Part shown: positions 35,068 through 47,601 of the stretch, piece after piece
Numbering within the stretch: the stretch's first letter is position 1
Layout: the number at the start of each line of letters is the position of its first letter
NCBI GenBank assembly: GCA_030063045.1
Contig: JAQSEB010000004.1
Coordinates: 2,914,001 to 2,978,000, forward strand
DNA length: 64,000 nt
Source of the DNA: Pratylenchus scribneri
Taxonomy: Eukaryota; Nematoda; Chromadorea; Rhabditida; Pratylenchidae
Direction: 5' to 3'
Position numbers and translations under genes: made by a program
The notes under the pieces: generated by a model
Databases searched by the model: none
What the model was told of the DNA's origin: nothing
The model's input: the letters and a program-made list of their open reading frames with translations, nothing else

Positions 35068-35756
35068 ATGGCAACGGAAAACAACAAAATTCGTCTCCAA
35101 TCAAACGACGATGAAATCTTCGAAGTGGACCGATCCATCATTCGACTCTCAAAAACACTGAATAACATGTTCCAAAGTTTGTATTTATTTACCGCATTTT
35201 ACTCATCATTAACTTTGTTTTTAGATCTTGGAATGGACGACGAGGAGAATTCAGCCAACTACATGCTGGCCGAACCGATCAAATTGCCCAACATCAATGG
35301 AACAATTTTGCGCAAAGTTCACATTATTCAAATATAAATCAAGAATGATTCAATATTTTTAGGTGATTGCTTGGTGCCAACATCATAAAGATGGTTTGTT
35401 TGTTTTTTACTTTTAAGCAAATTTATTAAACCAATATTTTAACAGATCCGCCAGTAGCCGGTCGCACGAACAATAGCGATATTCCCAGCTGGGACGCGGA
35501 GTTCTTGAACGAGGATCAGGACAAGCTGTTCGAGCTGATCACGGTAAATCTTTATATTTCGGATTTAAATAAATTTGTTTAGGCTGCCAATTTTTTGGAT
35601 GTGCGCGGTCTGCTGGATGTGTCCTGCAAAACTGTTGCCAACATGATCAAAGGGAAATCGCCCAAAGAGATTCGTCGCACATTCAACATCAAGAATGACT
35701 TCACGCCGGAGGAAGAGGAGCAGATTCGCCGGGAGAATGCATGGTGCGAGGAATGA
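35068..35756 (+). CDS. SKP1-related protein (SCF ubiquitin ligase subunit)
   Basis: Five exons (35068-35176, 35225-35316, 35363-35393, 35446-35543, 35583-35756), all GT-AG and in phase, give 167 aa, the normal SKP1 size. The N-terminal BTB/POZ fold begins [17 protein letters not shown] and carries [23 protein letters not shown]. The C-terminal F-box-binding helices are intact: [75 protein letters not shown] is split over the last two exons. SKP1 bridges cullin-1 and F-box proteins in cytosol and nucleus. Nematodes have many SKP1 paralogues (skr genes). This one keeps the canonical core and is closest in style to skr-1/2. An in-frame upstream ATG exists at 35038, but [10 protein letters not shown] is the better start. 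Confidence 0.95.
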
Positions 35757-37310
35757 TGATCGGAACGATGAAAATGGATGAGGAAGATGATAAACAATGG
35801 AATAAATTGAGGAGATATTTTCCCTAATTATTTGTGAAATCAATCCAATTTAAATTGTTATGTAAACTATATTTTTGCTTGATCTGTTCTTGGATAAAAT
35901 ATATTATTGATTTATTATTTTGGGCATCATTCATTAAGCAGGATGTAAAATAGGAATGATAATTATAATTCATGTCCAAACCACACAAATCTTGGGTTTA
36001 TAAGGCTCTATGGAAAGTTTAGAGCCATCCTTATGACTAATAAGTAAAATACTTATCGGTTATCTCTTATCTTTATCCAGCAGATTTTTCACCCCCATTG
36101 ATATATGAATTATGAATCTAGGTCTAGGGGTGGCTAGTGCTCCTAGGGCTTTAAAATGATATTTTAGATTTTAGGGATCTTATCCTAGGATAATGATAAG
36201 TCAACCCCAATACTTAATTTAGTGAAAGCTTGGCATGATTTTGGAGGTGAAAAAATCTGACGGTGAAAATATAAATGACCGATAATGACTTATGAATTTT
36301 ACGTTTATTTTGGCACTGGTAATTCACCCATCAGAATCACTGAAAATGACCTCTAGCAATCATCATCATCAACCATTGTGAATATTTTCTCAATTATTCA
36401 TCCTTTCCTCTTCACATTTTTCCATTCAAATCTATCAACTTTTTTATTCAATTATTCATCCTTCAGAGGTCATATCCAAACAATGTCCAAATCCCAATTT
36501 GTTCTCTGGCCAATTATTCATTCGTGCGTTTCTTCCAAATTGGAAAATTTCTGTAGTAAATCAAGAGCCGGAATCCTAAATCACTCCGTCGTCGAATACC
36601 TCTTCTCATTTTTTAGTTCAATCTTTCGACCTTAATTACTCATTCTTCAGAGCTTTGGCATATTTAAGTCCAATCCCAATTTGTGGCCATAAATTTGTTG
36701 TTCATTCGTGTCCTCTCTTCTTCAGCGTTTTCCGTTTTTTCCAAAAATGTAGCCATAATTTCCTCTTCTTCCGCAATTTTGCATTCCATTTTTAGCCATA
36801 TTTTTAATTGGCTGCTTCTTCCCAATACAAACATCTATATGGCACACTCACTCACTTCCTCTCCAAAATTATAATAAATTCATTCCGCTTTCTCCGCGCA
36901 TTTTTTGATTCGATGCATCAATTTGGGTTCATTTTTTTTCCGCCGATCTTTGTAAATGCCACAAACTTCATTCAAATTCACTGTATTTTGAGATGAACGA
37001 AAATGGAATTCAGCTGTCCAATTTGAAAAGGCCAAAAGGCAATTTACCTTTTTATTTTTCAAAAGTGTCCATTCAAAAAATATATGAGAAAATTTGGGGA
37101 TATTTGTCTCCCTATTTTGAGTTCTTTGGCTCTCAAATAATAAGGATGTGGCCAAATTTTTGCACCTTTACCCCTCTCTTCATTATGTCCCCCAATAAAT
37201 AATGTATAGAATGTGTTTTTGGGCGAAGGTGGCCTTGGCCAATTAACAAAAACAATGCCTCTCTCTCCATTAATTTTATTCCTTTGAGTAAATAAACAAT
37301 GAGTAAAAGG
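35757..37310. other. Non-coding region after SKP1
   Basis: AT-rich DNA with pyrimidine-rich patches and repeats of ATTCATCCTT type near 36370-36470. No supported gene. Confidence 0.35.
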
Positions 37311-37313
37311 TTT

Positions 37314-37716
37314 TTTGCCGAGAGATTTGGGTTCTTTTGCCGAGAGATTGGGTTCTTTTGCCGAGAGATCGGTTTTTTGATTATAACTTTTTTGTGCTTG
37401 ATCCCAGAACCCCAAACCTTATAATCATTTTATAGAGCTCATCGAGACGCGTCGATTGATGTATAGTTTGTTGGGGTTTGGTTCAAAAATAAATGAGTTA
37501 TAAACCAATAACCAAAATATGGTTCAAACGGTTTAATACTTTTAATTTTGGCCAAATCTCGACAAATTATACATCAATCGACGCGTCTCGATGAGCTCTA
37601 TAAAATGATTATAAGGTTTGGGGTACTGGGATCAAGTACAAAAAAATTATAATCAAAAAACCGATCTCTCGGCAAAAGAACCCAATCTCTCGGCAAAAGA
37701 ACCCAAATCTCTCGGC
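37314..37716. mobile_element. Near-perfect 154-bp inverted repeat (foldback element)
   Basis: The left arm (about 37314-37467) reads GCCGAGAGAT..GGGTTCTTTT repeated three times, then TGATCCCAGAACCCCAAACC and GAGACGCGTCGATTGATGTA. The right arm (about 37563-37716) is its complement with few mismatches. The 95-bp loop contains an F3-like GGTTTAATAC stretch. It can form a long hairpin. Confidence 0.85.
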
Positions 37717-38749
37717 AGAAAAATCCCCACCCAATAAACAATTGAGGGTCCGAATGGGATTTTTGCCTAAAATTTGTCCATTATTTCAAAAAAAATCATC
37801 AGAAATAAATTGGCCAACAATTTTCGACCAATTTCACCTTCGAAGCAATTTGTCCTCATTCCAATTCCTCTCCCAACAAATAATCAGAGTTATACCATAT
37901 TTCCTCTATTAGAAGCCCACTCTGAAGTAATTTAGTTCTTGACATAATGAACTTTTTGAAAATTGTTTATTTCATTTCTTAATGCCATTGGGCTCTATAA
38001 AAACGCTATAGTTTGTCCAAAAATGTCAACAAATAATAGAGTTAGGCCCCAAATTTTGCCCATTTTTGGGGCTTCGAAACTCATAAGCCCAAGGATTTCT
38101 AATAAAGGAGGTATATTAGGAATGTATTTGGTGGTTTTATATGGCCAATTTTAACAAAAACAATGATCCCGTCAATTTCATTCCTTCACGCTTGAATAAA
38201 ATAAACAAAGGCTTCATGCTTCACATTGAATGCGATTTTTGCCTTTGCACACCACATATAATTTCTGTTTATTATTTCAAGAAAATCACAAATAAATTGG
38301 CCAACAATTTTCGAAGCAATTTAGCTGTCGAAATAATTAGTCCCCTTTCTTTCTCAAAAAAAGTCATTATATATTATTTCCTTCACCCAAAACCAAACCA
38401 CGCAAAATTGGCGTGTGCCGCAGCTGAAAATGGAAAAAGAAAATATATAGGAAAATGGGAGGGCCAAAAATGTGAAGGTCGGCTGAAAATGTTTTATTGG
38501 GCGAAGAGGGCGAATTGTAAGAGCCAAAAGGAAGCAAAAAAACCAGTCTCTTTGGCCTCCAATTTTTGATGAAAATGATAATAAAGGGCGCGCGAGTGAG
38601 AGGGGGCGGAAATTGAGAATTGTGAAGAGAGAAGGCAATTATTCCTTAAAAGGCCACATCGACTTGAGCCCACACAAAATATTCCAAATTCTTTGAATAA
38701 AAAATTCGATTGGTTGTCCTTTGCTTCGAAACAGGACACTTTCGTATTT
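37717..38749. other. No gene seen
   Basis: AT-rich sequence with several short open frames on both strands. None has a motif or matching splice sites. Confidence 0.3.
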
Positions 38750-39325
38750 GGACCATCCGTTTGGCCTTTTAGCTCAACAAGGAAGCAACCAATTTAGGAA
38801 GCCGATATGCCATTTTAAAGCCCTAAATGTCCTCTAAAAGTTAGCGAATAGGAGGCTTTCTAATTTTTTGTAAACCTAAAGATCTTACAAAAAAGACAGT
38901 TTTTCCTCCAAAAATTCGACTCTATTATATTCAAAGGCACGTAATTTTTTTTAAAGCAAGGATTTCCTAAAATTTAAATTAGCTACATGTAGAGGAAATT
39001 TAAGGCTTTCAAAAGGCATATTCCCTTCCTGAATTGTTTTCTTTCTTGTTGAGATATGTGGTCAGAAGAATAATCCTGATATTCTAATGGCGAACCCAAA
39101 TATTCCCGAACCACATTTGCTTGGCCAATGGCCATTAATTGGGCGACCAATTTTGATTGACCATGCACATTCTCGTGCCATTTCAAGGGTACATAATTTA
39201 TTTTCAAAAGTTTGAAATCATAGAATCCAAAAAAGGCCAAATTGTAGAGGACACTTTGACCTTTCAAAAGGCATATTACTTTCGTTGATTGGTTACATTC
39301 TTGTTAAGATATGGTCAAAAGAATG
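38750..39325. repeat. Foldback repeats (family F2), copy 2
   Basis: One forward module at 38765-38850 (AGCTCAACAAGGAAGCAACC, AGCCCTAAATGTCCTCTAAA) and two inverted ones near 38990-39060 and 39245-39320. The same family fills lipase intron 3. Confidence 0.7.
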
Positions 39326-40984
39326 ATCCAGGTACCTCTGAAGAGTGATGATACCCAAGTGTCCTTCACCCCCAACCACTTTTGCTTGGCCACATTAATC
39401 GTGGCACCCAATTTTGAACTTCCACATTCTCGTGCCATTTCCTCATCATCATCATTATTGTGCGTGCCACTTTGTCCGTATTTTCCATTTCTTTTGAAAA
39501 TAACATGTAAAAATATGCCGTTTTAATTTTCCTATTTGGGGTGCCACTTATTTGCCATTTTTTAGTCTAAATTTCGTGTCATTCCCATTTCCAAGCATGC
39601 CATGATGCCTTATTAGGACAATTGCAAATGATAATTATGTTTGGCCCAAAATTGTATTGCCATTTAATTTGGGTTTACCATTTACAAATTCGAAGCCATT
39701 TTTTTCTTTCTGAATTTGTAAACTATTTGGCCCAGATCTTTGCTTTTTAAACCATCTGCTATTCAAAGAATTCGGAAATAGGAAACACTTTATTTTCTTC
39801 CAAATTTAAATTTGCCACACAATTTCCGCCTATAATCAAACATGAATATTCATTGGCTTTTGGCCTCAACAAAAATATTTATTTTGGTTTTGCCAATTCC
39901 ATAAAAACAAAATATTTTCAACTTTTTTCTTGTTTTTCCCATTCAAACTTGTACCCAAAATCTGCGTGATTTGAAAATAAACAAACTTTGGACTCATTTT
40001 ATAACATTTTTGGATGTTTTCCACAAAAATTTGCCACAATTCCCAAATGAATTTTGATCGGAAATTGGGTTCAAAATATTAAAAATTTATTTATTTGGCC
40101 AAAATTAAACACAAATTTCCTCTCAATTATGGTCCTCATCCCAAAATTTGTTTCAATTATAAAAATGGACTCCCGTAAATGGAAAATATTTGCCACCTTT
40201 TTAGCCAGCCAGCAGCAGGTGTACCAGCCGGTGCTATCCATGAAATGAAATATTTCCATTAATTTGAATTGAATGTGAATTGAAGGTGGACTGTGGCCAA
40301 AAATGAAAAGAATAATTTGGCCAAAAATGAAAAGAATAGTTTGTTAAGCTGTGTGATTGGGTCCTCCATTTTTGGATTCTATGCCAGCCTCACTTTTATG
40401 AATTTGCCACCGGCGCATTCAAATCAAAAATATAAAATGGCATCCAATAAAAACGGACACTTTTTTTGTCATTTTTTGTGCGCCAAAATTCTCCCCAAAA
40501 TAACATAAAAATGCACACAAAAAAGCAGCAGATGAATAAATATAAATAGCGAAAAATTGCGATGGATTTTTGGGCATCCAAATGAGAGATTTTTATTAAG
40601 GTAAAGGTAGGGCATCGAATTTGCCGCAATATTTGTTGAATGAATGGCACCTAAAATTGGAGGCCATGTCAGCTGAGCAAATAAAACCAGTAAAAAAATG
40701 CCTACGCCATAAAAGAGGGCGGCCGGAAATGGCATTGGATTATATAAATTAGTAATGGCCAGAAAAATTTGTCAAATGCCCCGTCAATGTTTACCTCCCG
40801 CAATTCCAGGATTTAGCATTCATTCATTTTCATCCTCCAGAACCCAGACCAATTTTGTCTCCGGTTTTTTTCCATAAAATGAATTGACTATTAATATAAA
40901 CTTTCTTCAGACATTCTTTTCAATGATGCCATAGAACCAGAATCCTTGTTAAACGGGCAATCGGGTACCACAGATGACCCATCG
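39326..40984. other. No gene seen
   Basis: Mostly AT-rich. Weak exon-like open stretches exist on the minus strand near 39340-39470 and 40470-40735, the latter with a hydrophobic stretch. None could be joined into a model. Confidence 0.3.
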
Positions 40985-41290
40985 GATACATGGGCCATTT
41001 TTGGCCATATCTCAACAAGGAAGCAACCAATTTAGGAAGACAATATGCCATTTGAAAGCCTTAAATGTCTTCTAATTTAATTTTTAAAACTGTTAAAGAA
41101 TTTATGAAGTAAACTATGTTTAAGCTTTTCTTCAAAAATTTAGGATCTTTTAGACTCAAACACATATAACTTTATTTAAATTTTGAATTCAGAAATTTTA
41201 AAAAAGTCTCTTTATAGAGGACACTTTGGGCTTTCAAATGGCGCATCAACTTCCAAAAGTGGCATTGCCTTGATGAGCTATAGACAAAAT
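40985..41290. repeat. Foldback repeats (family F2), copy 3
   Basis: A forward module at 41003-41070 and an inverted one at 41210-41290 form a single foldback unit of about 300 bp. Confidence 0.7.
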
Positions 41291-43190
41291 ACTTGGCCCA
41301 AGTACTGCTGAAATTGCCTTATTTGAAACGTCTACTCTAATTTGCCCTCTCTTTTTTTCCCTCTTCTTAAAATGATTGAAAATTAAAAAAATTGCTGAAG
41401 GAATTCTATTCGATGATGCACTACTTCGTGAAGCTTGAAGCCGAATAATTTTACCACATAAAAAACACCAAAAATGTTATAAAATCTGTACGTACATTTA
41501 GCCATTTCCCCTTGGGGGTTCTTTGGCAAAAAAAAAAAGAAAGAGGCTTCTTTTCTTTCCCCAAATGTATAAATTGATCCGATATTTTTTACCACTATCA
41601 ATATCCGACCGTACTGTCCCTAATTTTCCTTCGTACCGTCCTTAATTGTCCCCAATTGTGGCCGAAATTCATAGTCAAAATTTTGCCATTGTTTTTTTCG
41701 ATGATGCCATATTTCCTGAAAGCCGAATAGTTCGCCTAAAAACACCAAAAAATGTTGGCAAAAATGCCGAATAATTCGCCTATAAAAAAACCAGAAAATG
41801 TGATAAAATCTTGTACATTTGCCATTTCCCCCTAGGGGGTTCTTTGGCAAAAGGAGGATGCTTCTTCACCCGTCATTCTACAACAAAAAGTTGGTTTTAG
41901 TTTTGGTGTCGAGAGGCACAAGCGGCTGTTCCTTTTTCCCCCTTACATTTCCGATGATGCCTTCCCCCATCCTTCAATTCGATCACACACAAATCCCGTC
42001 AACCTCATCGGCCCTTCCAATTTTTTTCCTCCCACCAAAAAATCCCCTCCGGGGTGATCAATTGTCCTCCGCCTTCTTCCCACACACTTTTTCCGTCATT
42101 GGGGCCCACCCTCCAAATGAGGCCATCTAATCAATTAAAGAGCCCCAATCCCTTCCATCCTTTTTGGCCATTTGGCCAAATCGAGTCTGAGGCTCCCGGT
42201 TTAATTGAGAATGAAATCGACTCGATCCATTTTGCCCTCTTCTAAAATTACTAATTCCACTATTTCTAATTCCATTGCCCCCCGATCGTTTTGTGTCCTC
42301 TTCTTTCGTAACTTTGAAATGAACTCAGTTAAATTTCATTCAAAAAGGTCGACTATCGGCGGTATTTTTATTATTAGAAGTCGGATTTCCTTAATCTTTT
42401 TTCCATTATTCATTTTAAAACGTTCATAATAATCACTAATCACAGTGCCATCAAACCTTCTTAAATCCCTTAATTAGTTTTATTGTGTTTTTGTCAATTC
42501 CATTTCAATCACAATACATTGCTGCCATCTTTTGCCTTAATCCAAAATGAATTGGCCACATTATATCCATGGAATGTTGCTTATTAAAAATAATGTCTAC
42601 CACGGCATTTATAAAAATAACTTGTGCCGCGGCATTTTGAACAAAACAAGACAAAAAATAATACTAGATCACACAGTTTTTGTGCCAAATTTAGCCGCAA
42701 ATTTCTTTCATATTTAGCCGGAATTTATTTCATTTCCGCCCTCCTAAATTCTCATTCACTTCCTTTAAAATGTCCCATTTCCTATTCCCTTAAATTTCTC
42801 TCCCATTTATAACCTTTTGGCCAGTCTTTAATTCATAACTTTTTTTGGCCATTCCTTAATTCATTTATGACCCAACCTTTGGCCATAATTCATTTATCCA
42901 TTTCAAATTGGAGGCGGCATGCAAAATTGCATCCGCCCACTTCATTTTCGTTAAATTCGCAACACAAAACATTTTTCGCCTCCGTAAATTTGGAAAGGCT
43001 GTGAGGAAAGTGTGTGCAGCGCCCACTTTTAAACATTTATTCTGCTGGTCCAAACCCTCCTCCCATTATTATTAAATTAGATGGGGGCGAAAACGGCTGC
43101 GGAAATTTGACGGCGATCGCACAAAAAAAATGCAAAGAAAATTTGCTCAATTTATTATTATTAAGTTACGGAAGGTAATATGTTTAGCGA
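41291..43190. other. No gene seen; short local duplication
   Basis: Two related segments at about 41430-41550 and 41710-41860 share GCCGAATAATT, AAAATGTTATAAAATCT-like and GCCATTTCCCC..GGGGTTCTTTGGCAAAA words. The rest is AT-rich and without supported genes. Confidence 0.45.
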
Positions 43191-43665
43191 ATTCCTCCAT
43201 TTCCATTGCCCATATGAATGTTGCAGTCGATCTCGATTTGTTAACCGATTCTTTTTAAATTGACCAAAAATAGTATATGTAGATTGGCAAACATTTTAAT
43301 AATTTCTGAAATGCCATATCTCATGTAAGCACTTTGGCCGATCTCGATTTTCACTGACCAAAAATATTTAAAATAGTTCCAAACATTTTAATTTGTGATG
43401 AATGATCCACATAGACATCCTAGAGGAATAATTTTACGGCTATTAGATTCGGCATTGTCAATTTAATTGGAGAAATGTTAATTTTGGCTAGATTTGTTTT
43501 GTTATAAGAATGTTAAAGCAGTTTTAAACCAAAACTTTCAGTTGACCATAACATTTGATTTAAACCGTTTAAATTGATTTAAAATAATTGAAAATCTTCT
43601 AAGCAAAACTGGCCCTAATGTATTGAATAGCCATAGAAATAAGGCTTTATGATAATTAAAAGATG
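43190..43665. repeat. Interspersed repeat family F4, copy 1
   Basis: Shares TCGATT..TTTTTAAATTGACCAAAAAT, CATCCTAGAG.AATAATTT.ACGGCTA and AAAATGTTAATTTTGGCTA with the copy at 50330-50800. GGTTTAAACC-type words are also present. Confidence 0.65.
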
Positions 43666-45535
43666 CCGTAAATCAGATCGGCTTACTGTTTTATTCGCCC
43701 TTTTGAAGTGAGTGAATTCGGTTTTATAGTCAAAGATGGGTTTTTGGCCCATTCATCGTCACTTTCCTTCTTTTCCCTTACCATCGTGCCATCCTTTCCC
43801 TTCTGCTGCTGTTTCCGGCCCAAACCCAAATTCCACGGCAAAAAAGGAAAAGCCTGCTCTAGATGGCTTCTTCCCCCAATTCCCCCTATTTTCCCCCGTC
43901 TTTAAGTGCCAATTCCATTGCCCTCTTCCGTCCCAATTGCCAACCGCCCTCTTCTCAACTTTGTGCCACCCTCAAATTCCAACACAAATTCTCCACGAAT
44001 TGCTCAATTTCAAAGTAATCCTCCTCCTTCACTCGGTCCTTGGCCATTTCCTAAATGTGAGGGTGGATGACGGCAAATAATCCATGCGATTTTCTCCATT
44101 TTTTCCAATTTACCGCACCCGCATCTGAAGAAGCCAAGTGAGATTAATGCGAATTAAAATTCATCAAAAAAATTTAAGACAATTTTTGATATCTAATGCA
44201 AAAAATAAAAGAATGAATGCTTTTAAATAAATTAAAAATTGCATTGAGATTATTTTGTTTTGATTCAATCACAAGTTGATGATTTTCATTCCGCTAAATT
44301 GTAGAAGGGATATTTTCCCAGAAGGGAGGCTCTTTTTAATCCCTTTTTATTTGCAATTAAAGCATTGAAGTGAATGAATATTACACAAAGTTTTAATTTG
44401 TTATTGTGAAAAAGGAACCCACTTTTAATTAATTGATAGATTCTCTTCCCATTTCAATCAAATATTTCCAATCAAAATTAATTCTGGCATAATCCTTCTT
44501 AATTGCTGTTGAATCTTATAAATCTTTAGTCCAAGGGCAACAAGAAATTCCACGTAAATCCTTATCTTTCCAAGCCTCAACCCCCGAAGCCTCACAATCT
44601 CAACCATTCTAATTTCAACAATAACGATTTGCCATTCAAATTATTTTGTTGTGAATTTTTTTGCACACGTCCTCAATTTTTATTGGCCCAATTCCCTTCC
44701 CCATTCCCCCATCTATAATCAAATTGGTAATTTGCAAAATAGAAGAGAGGGAAAGGCCAATTGAAAGGAAGCATATTGGACCCAAAATGGAGGAGAGGAC
44801 CAAAATGGATCTCGCCGGCCCAACAAAAAATATTATTTTTTACCCCAAATAATTCAGCCGAGAAAAATTGGCCAAAAAATGGTGGCTGGCGGGGAAAATA
44901 TTCCCTCTATTTTGGCCTTTCCCCTTTCCTTCACCAATTATTTGAGCGCCAATTGGCTTACCAAATTTGAATGGCCCAAAAAACCATCTGCTGCCGGAAA
45001 TAATAAAATAACCTCTCCTAGATGGGTCCACAAATTCACGCATTTTTCTCAACAAAATTTCCTCAAAAATTTAAATAAACAAAGGCGAGATATTTTTTGA
45101 AGATTGCGGTTTCGAAAACCCTAAATAATTTCCGATGAGAATGGGAAAAAAATTCCGACATTCCCTTTTAAAGGGAGAGGTTGGTGGTGCCAATCGCGGC
45201 TGTCCGAATTCCGAAAGAATGGATGGTCCCCAAATAAAAAATTGAGGAAGGCATTCTAGGCCAAAATTAATGGATAAAATAAAATACACAAAACGAATTT
45301 GGTGAAAAGAGGTGAAAAATACGTAAATTTTAATTTCATTCTTCCAATTCCAAGGTATTTTTACTTTCATTCCATTAAGAAGAAAGGGGCATTCATTAGG
45401 AAAATCACTTATTGTAATATAAAATAAAAAAAATATAAAAAATTTTTATATTTTTTCCGTTAATTCAATTCTTCTTATAAAAAATTTTTATATTTTTTCC
45501 GTTACTTCAATTCTTCTAACTACATTAAATTTCTC
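43666..45535. other. No gene seen
   Basis: Long intergenic stretch with pyrimidine-rich patches (43750-44000). No convincing exon on either strand. Confidence 0.3.
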
Positions 45536-46408
45536 TTTTCTGATTTGTAATTGCACCAAATTGTAATTCTGATTTGTAATTGCCCCAAATTGTAATTCTG
45601 ATTTGTATTGCACTGAATTGTAATTCTGATTTGTAATTGCACTAAAATGTAATTCTGATTTGTAATTGCCCCAAATTGTAATTCTGATTTGTAATTGCAC
45701 CAAATTGTAATTCTGATTTGTAATTGCACCAAATTGTAATTCTGATTTGTAATTGCACTAAATTGTAATTCTGATTTGTAATTGCACTAAATTGTAATTC
45801 TGATTTGTAATTGCACCAAATTGTAATTCTGATTTGTAATTGCACTGAATTGTAATTCTGAGTTGTAATTGCACCAAATTGTAATTCTGATTTGTAATTG
45901 CACCAAATTGTAATTCTGATTTGTAATTGCATTAAATTGTAATTCTGATTTGTAATTGCACTAAAATGTAATTCTGATTTGTAATTGCACTGAATTGTAA
46001 TTGCACCAAATTGTAATTCTGAGTTGTAATTGCATTAAATTGTAATTCTGATTTGTAATTGCACTAAAATGTAATTCTGATTTGTAATTGCCCCAAATTG
46101 TAATTCTGATTTGTAATTGCACCAAATTGTAATTCTGATTTGTAATTGCACCAAATTTTAATTTTGATTTCTAATTGCACCAAATTGTAATTCTGATTTG
46201 TAATTGCACCAAATTGTAATTCTGATTTGTAATTGCACTGAATTGTAATTCTGAGTTGTAATTGCACCAAATTGTAATTCTGATTTGTAATTGCCCCAAA
46301 TTGTAATTCTGATTTGTAATTGCACCAAATTGTAATTCTGATTTGTAATTGCACCAAATTTTAATTTTGATTTCTAATTGCACCAAATTGTAATTCTGAT
46401 TTGCAATT
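45536..46408 (-). repeat. Satellite A array 3
   Basis: About 30 copies of the 29-bp monomer, same orientation as array 1. Higher-order blocks are visible: a stretch with ATTTTAATTTTGATTTCTAATTG appears twice (near 46155 and 46360) about 205 bp apart, showing block duplication inside the array. Confidence 0.95.
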
Positions 46409-47601
46409 CCCATTTTTTTTTGAAAACGATCATTGTAAAAAAAAAAACAATAAAAAACATTATAAATTCATAAATAAATAAACATCTCAATAACAATCTC
46501 ATTAACAATTAGTCAATTTAAAGGAAATGTCGAATACTTTCTTTGCTTACCGGAAAAGTTTTTATTGCCAAAGGCCATTTCCCCTTTCTCTTCCTCCTCA
46601 AATTTTCCTGGAAGCCATTTGTGTGCTATGGCCCCGTCAATTTCATTTTCATTTGGGCTTATTCATTTTTGGGCGCATTTCGTCCTTTCCACCTCATCTT
46701 CGTCTCACTTGAGTTGGCCCCCACTCCACACCCAATCCATCCACATCTATTTGGCGCATCCCAACCCACTCCTCAAAATACTACAACCACTAAAAAAACT
46801 TATTTGAGTTTGGCCTGCCCAAAAATGGAAAGGCCAATGAATGTATTTGGGTGAAGAATTGTCAATGGCAATGAGAGGAGGAAAGAAGGGGCCAACCCAA
46901 ACGTCTGTCCTTTATTTCCTTCCCTTTTAGGGCTCCATCCACCAATTCCCCGTAGGCGCATCTTCCTCTGGCCACTTTCGACTCCTCTTCCTGGAAATGA
47001 TTTTGCCCCAACTCACTTCACTTTTTAATTCCCCGCCAAAAAAAGGAGAGGGCAAAACCCTTTTTTATTGCCAACCTCAAACACCACTTCGCCCCGTTTT
47101 TTGGCATCATGCTGTGCCGATTTTATGGAGGGAAAGTGTCCGCCCCGGCATAATGGCATATTTTTGGCTGGTACCATTTTCTCCAGCCAGTCATTTTGTC
47201 ATTTTTCATTATTGCCACTTTTGTCATTTTCATGAGGAAATTCCCCCTTCCATCTTTTTACGTAAATTCTGCAACATTTCCTCCCCAATTTTTTTGTTTC
47301 AAATTGACCTATGCCCTCATTTTGGCCTATTTTATTGCCAAATTTTTATTGCCTTCCTCATTTTTAATCCCTGTACATTTTTTTGGTTCCACCTTCCAAG
47401 GGCCAAAAAAAGTGGTCATGCCTTTACTTTCAATTTCCCTTATCTTTTGCCCTCAAAATTATTTTACAAATAATTTTTCCAGAGAATCAACAAATTTATT
47501 TACGGCTCTATTTTGTGCTCCCTCCGTAATTGGCCTCAACACAACACCAACAATTTTCCTGCCAAATTGGCCTCTCCATTCATAATTACGCCCTAATAAA
47601 A
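46409..47601. other. Upstream region of the GPCR gene
   Basis: No exon recognised. Pyrimidine-rich, with several short open frames lacking motifs. It should contain the receptor promoter. Confidence 0.3.

Noticed and set aside
40469..40735. Hydrophobic minus-strand frame as a membrane protein gene
   Set aside because: No further exons, no conserved motif, and the surrounding DNA is repeat-rich intergenic sequence.
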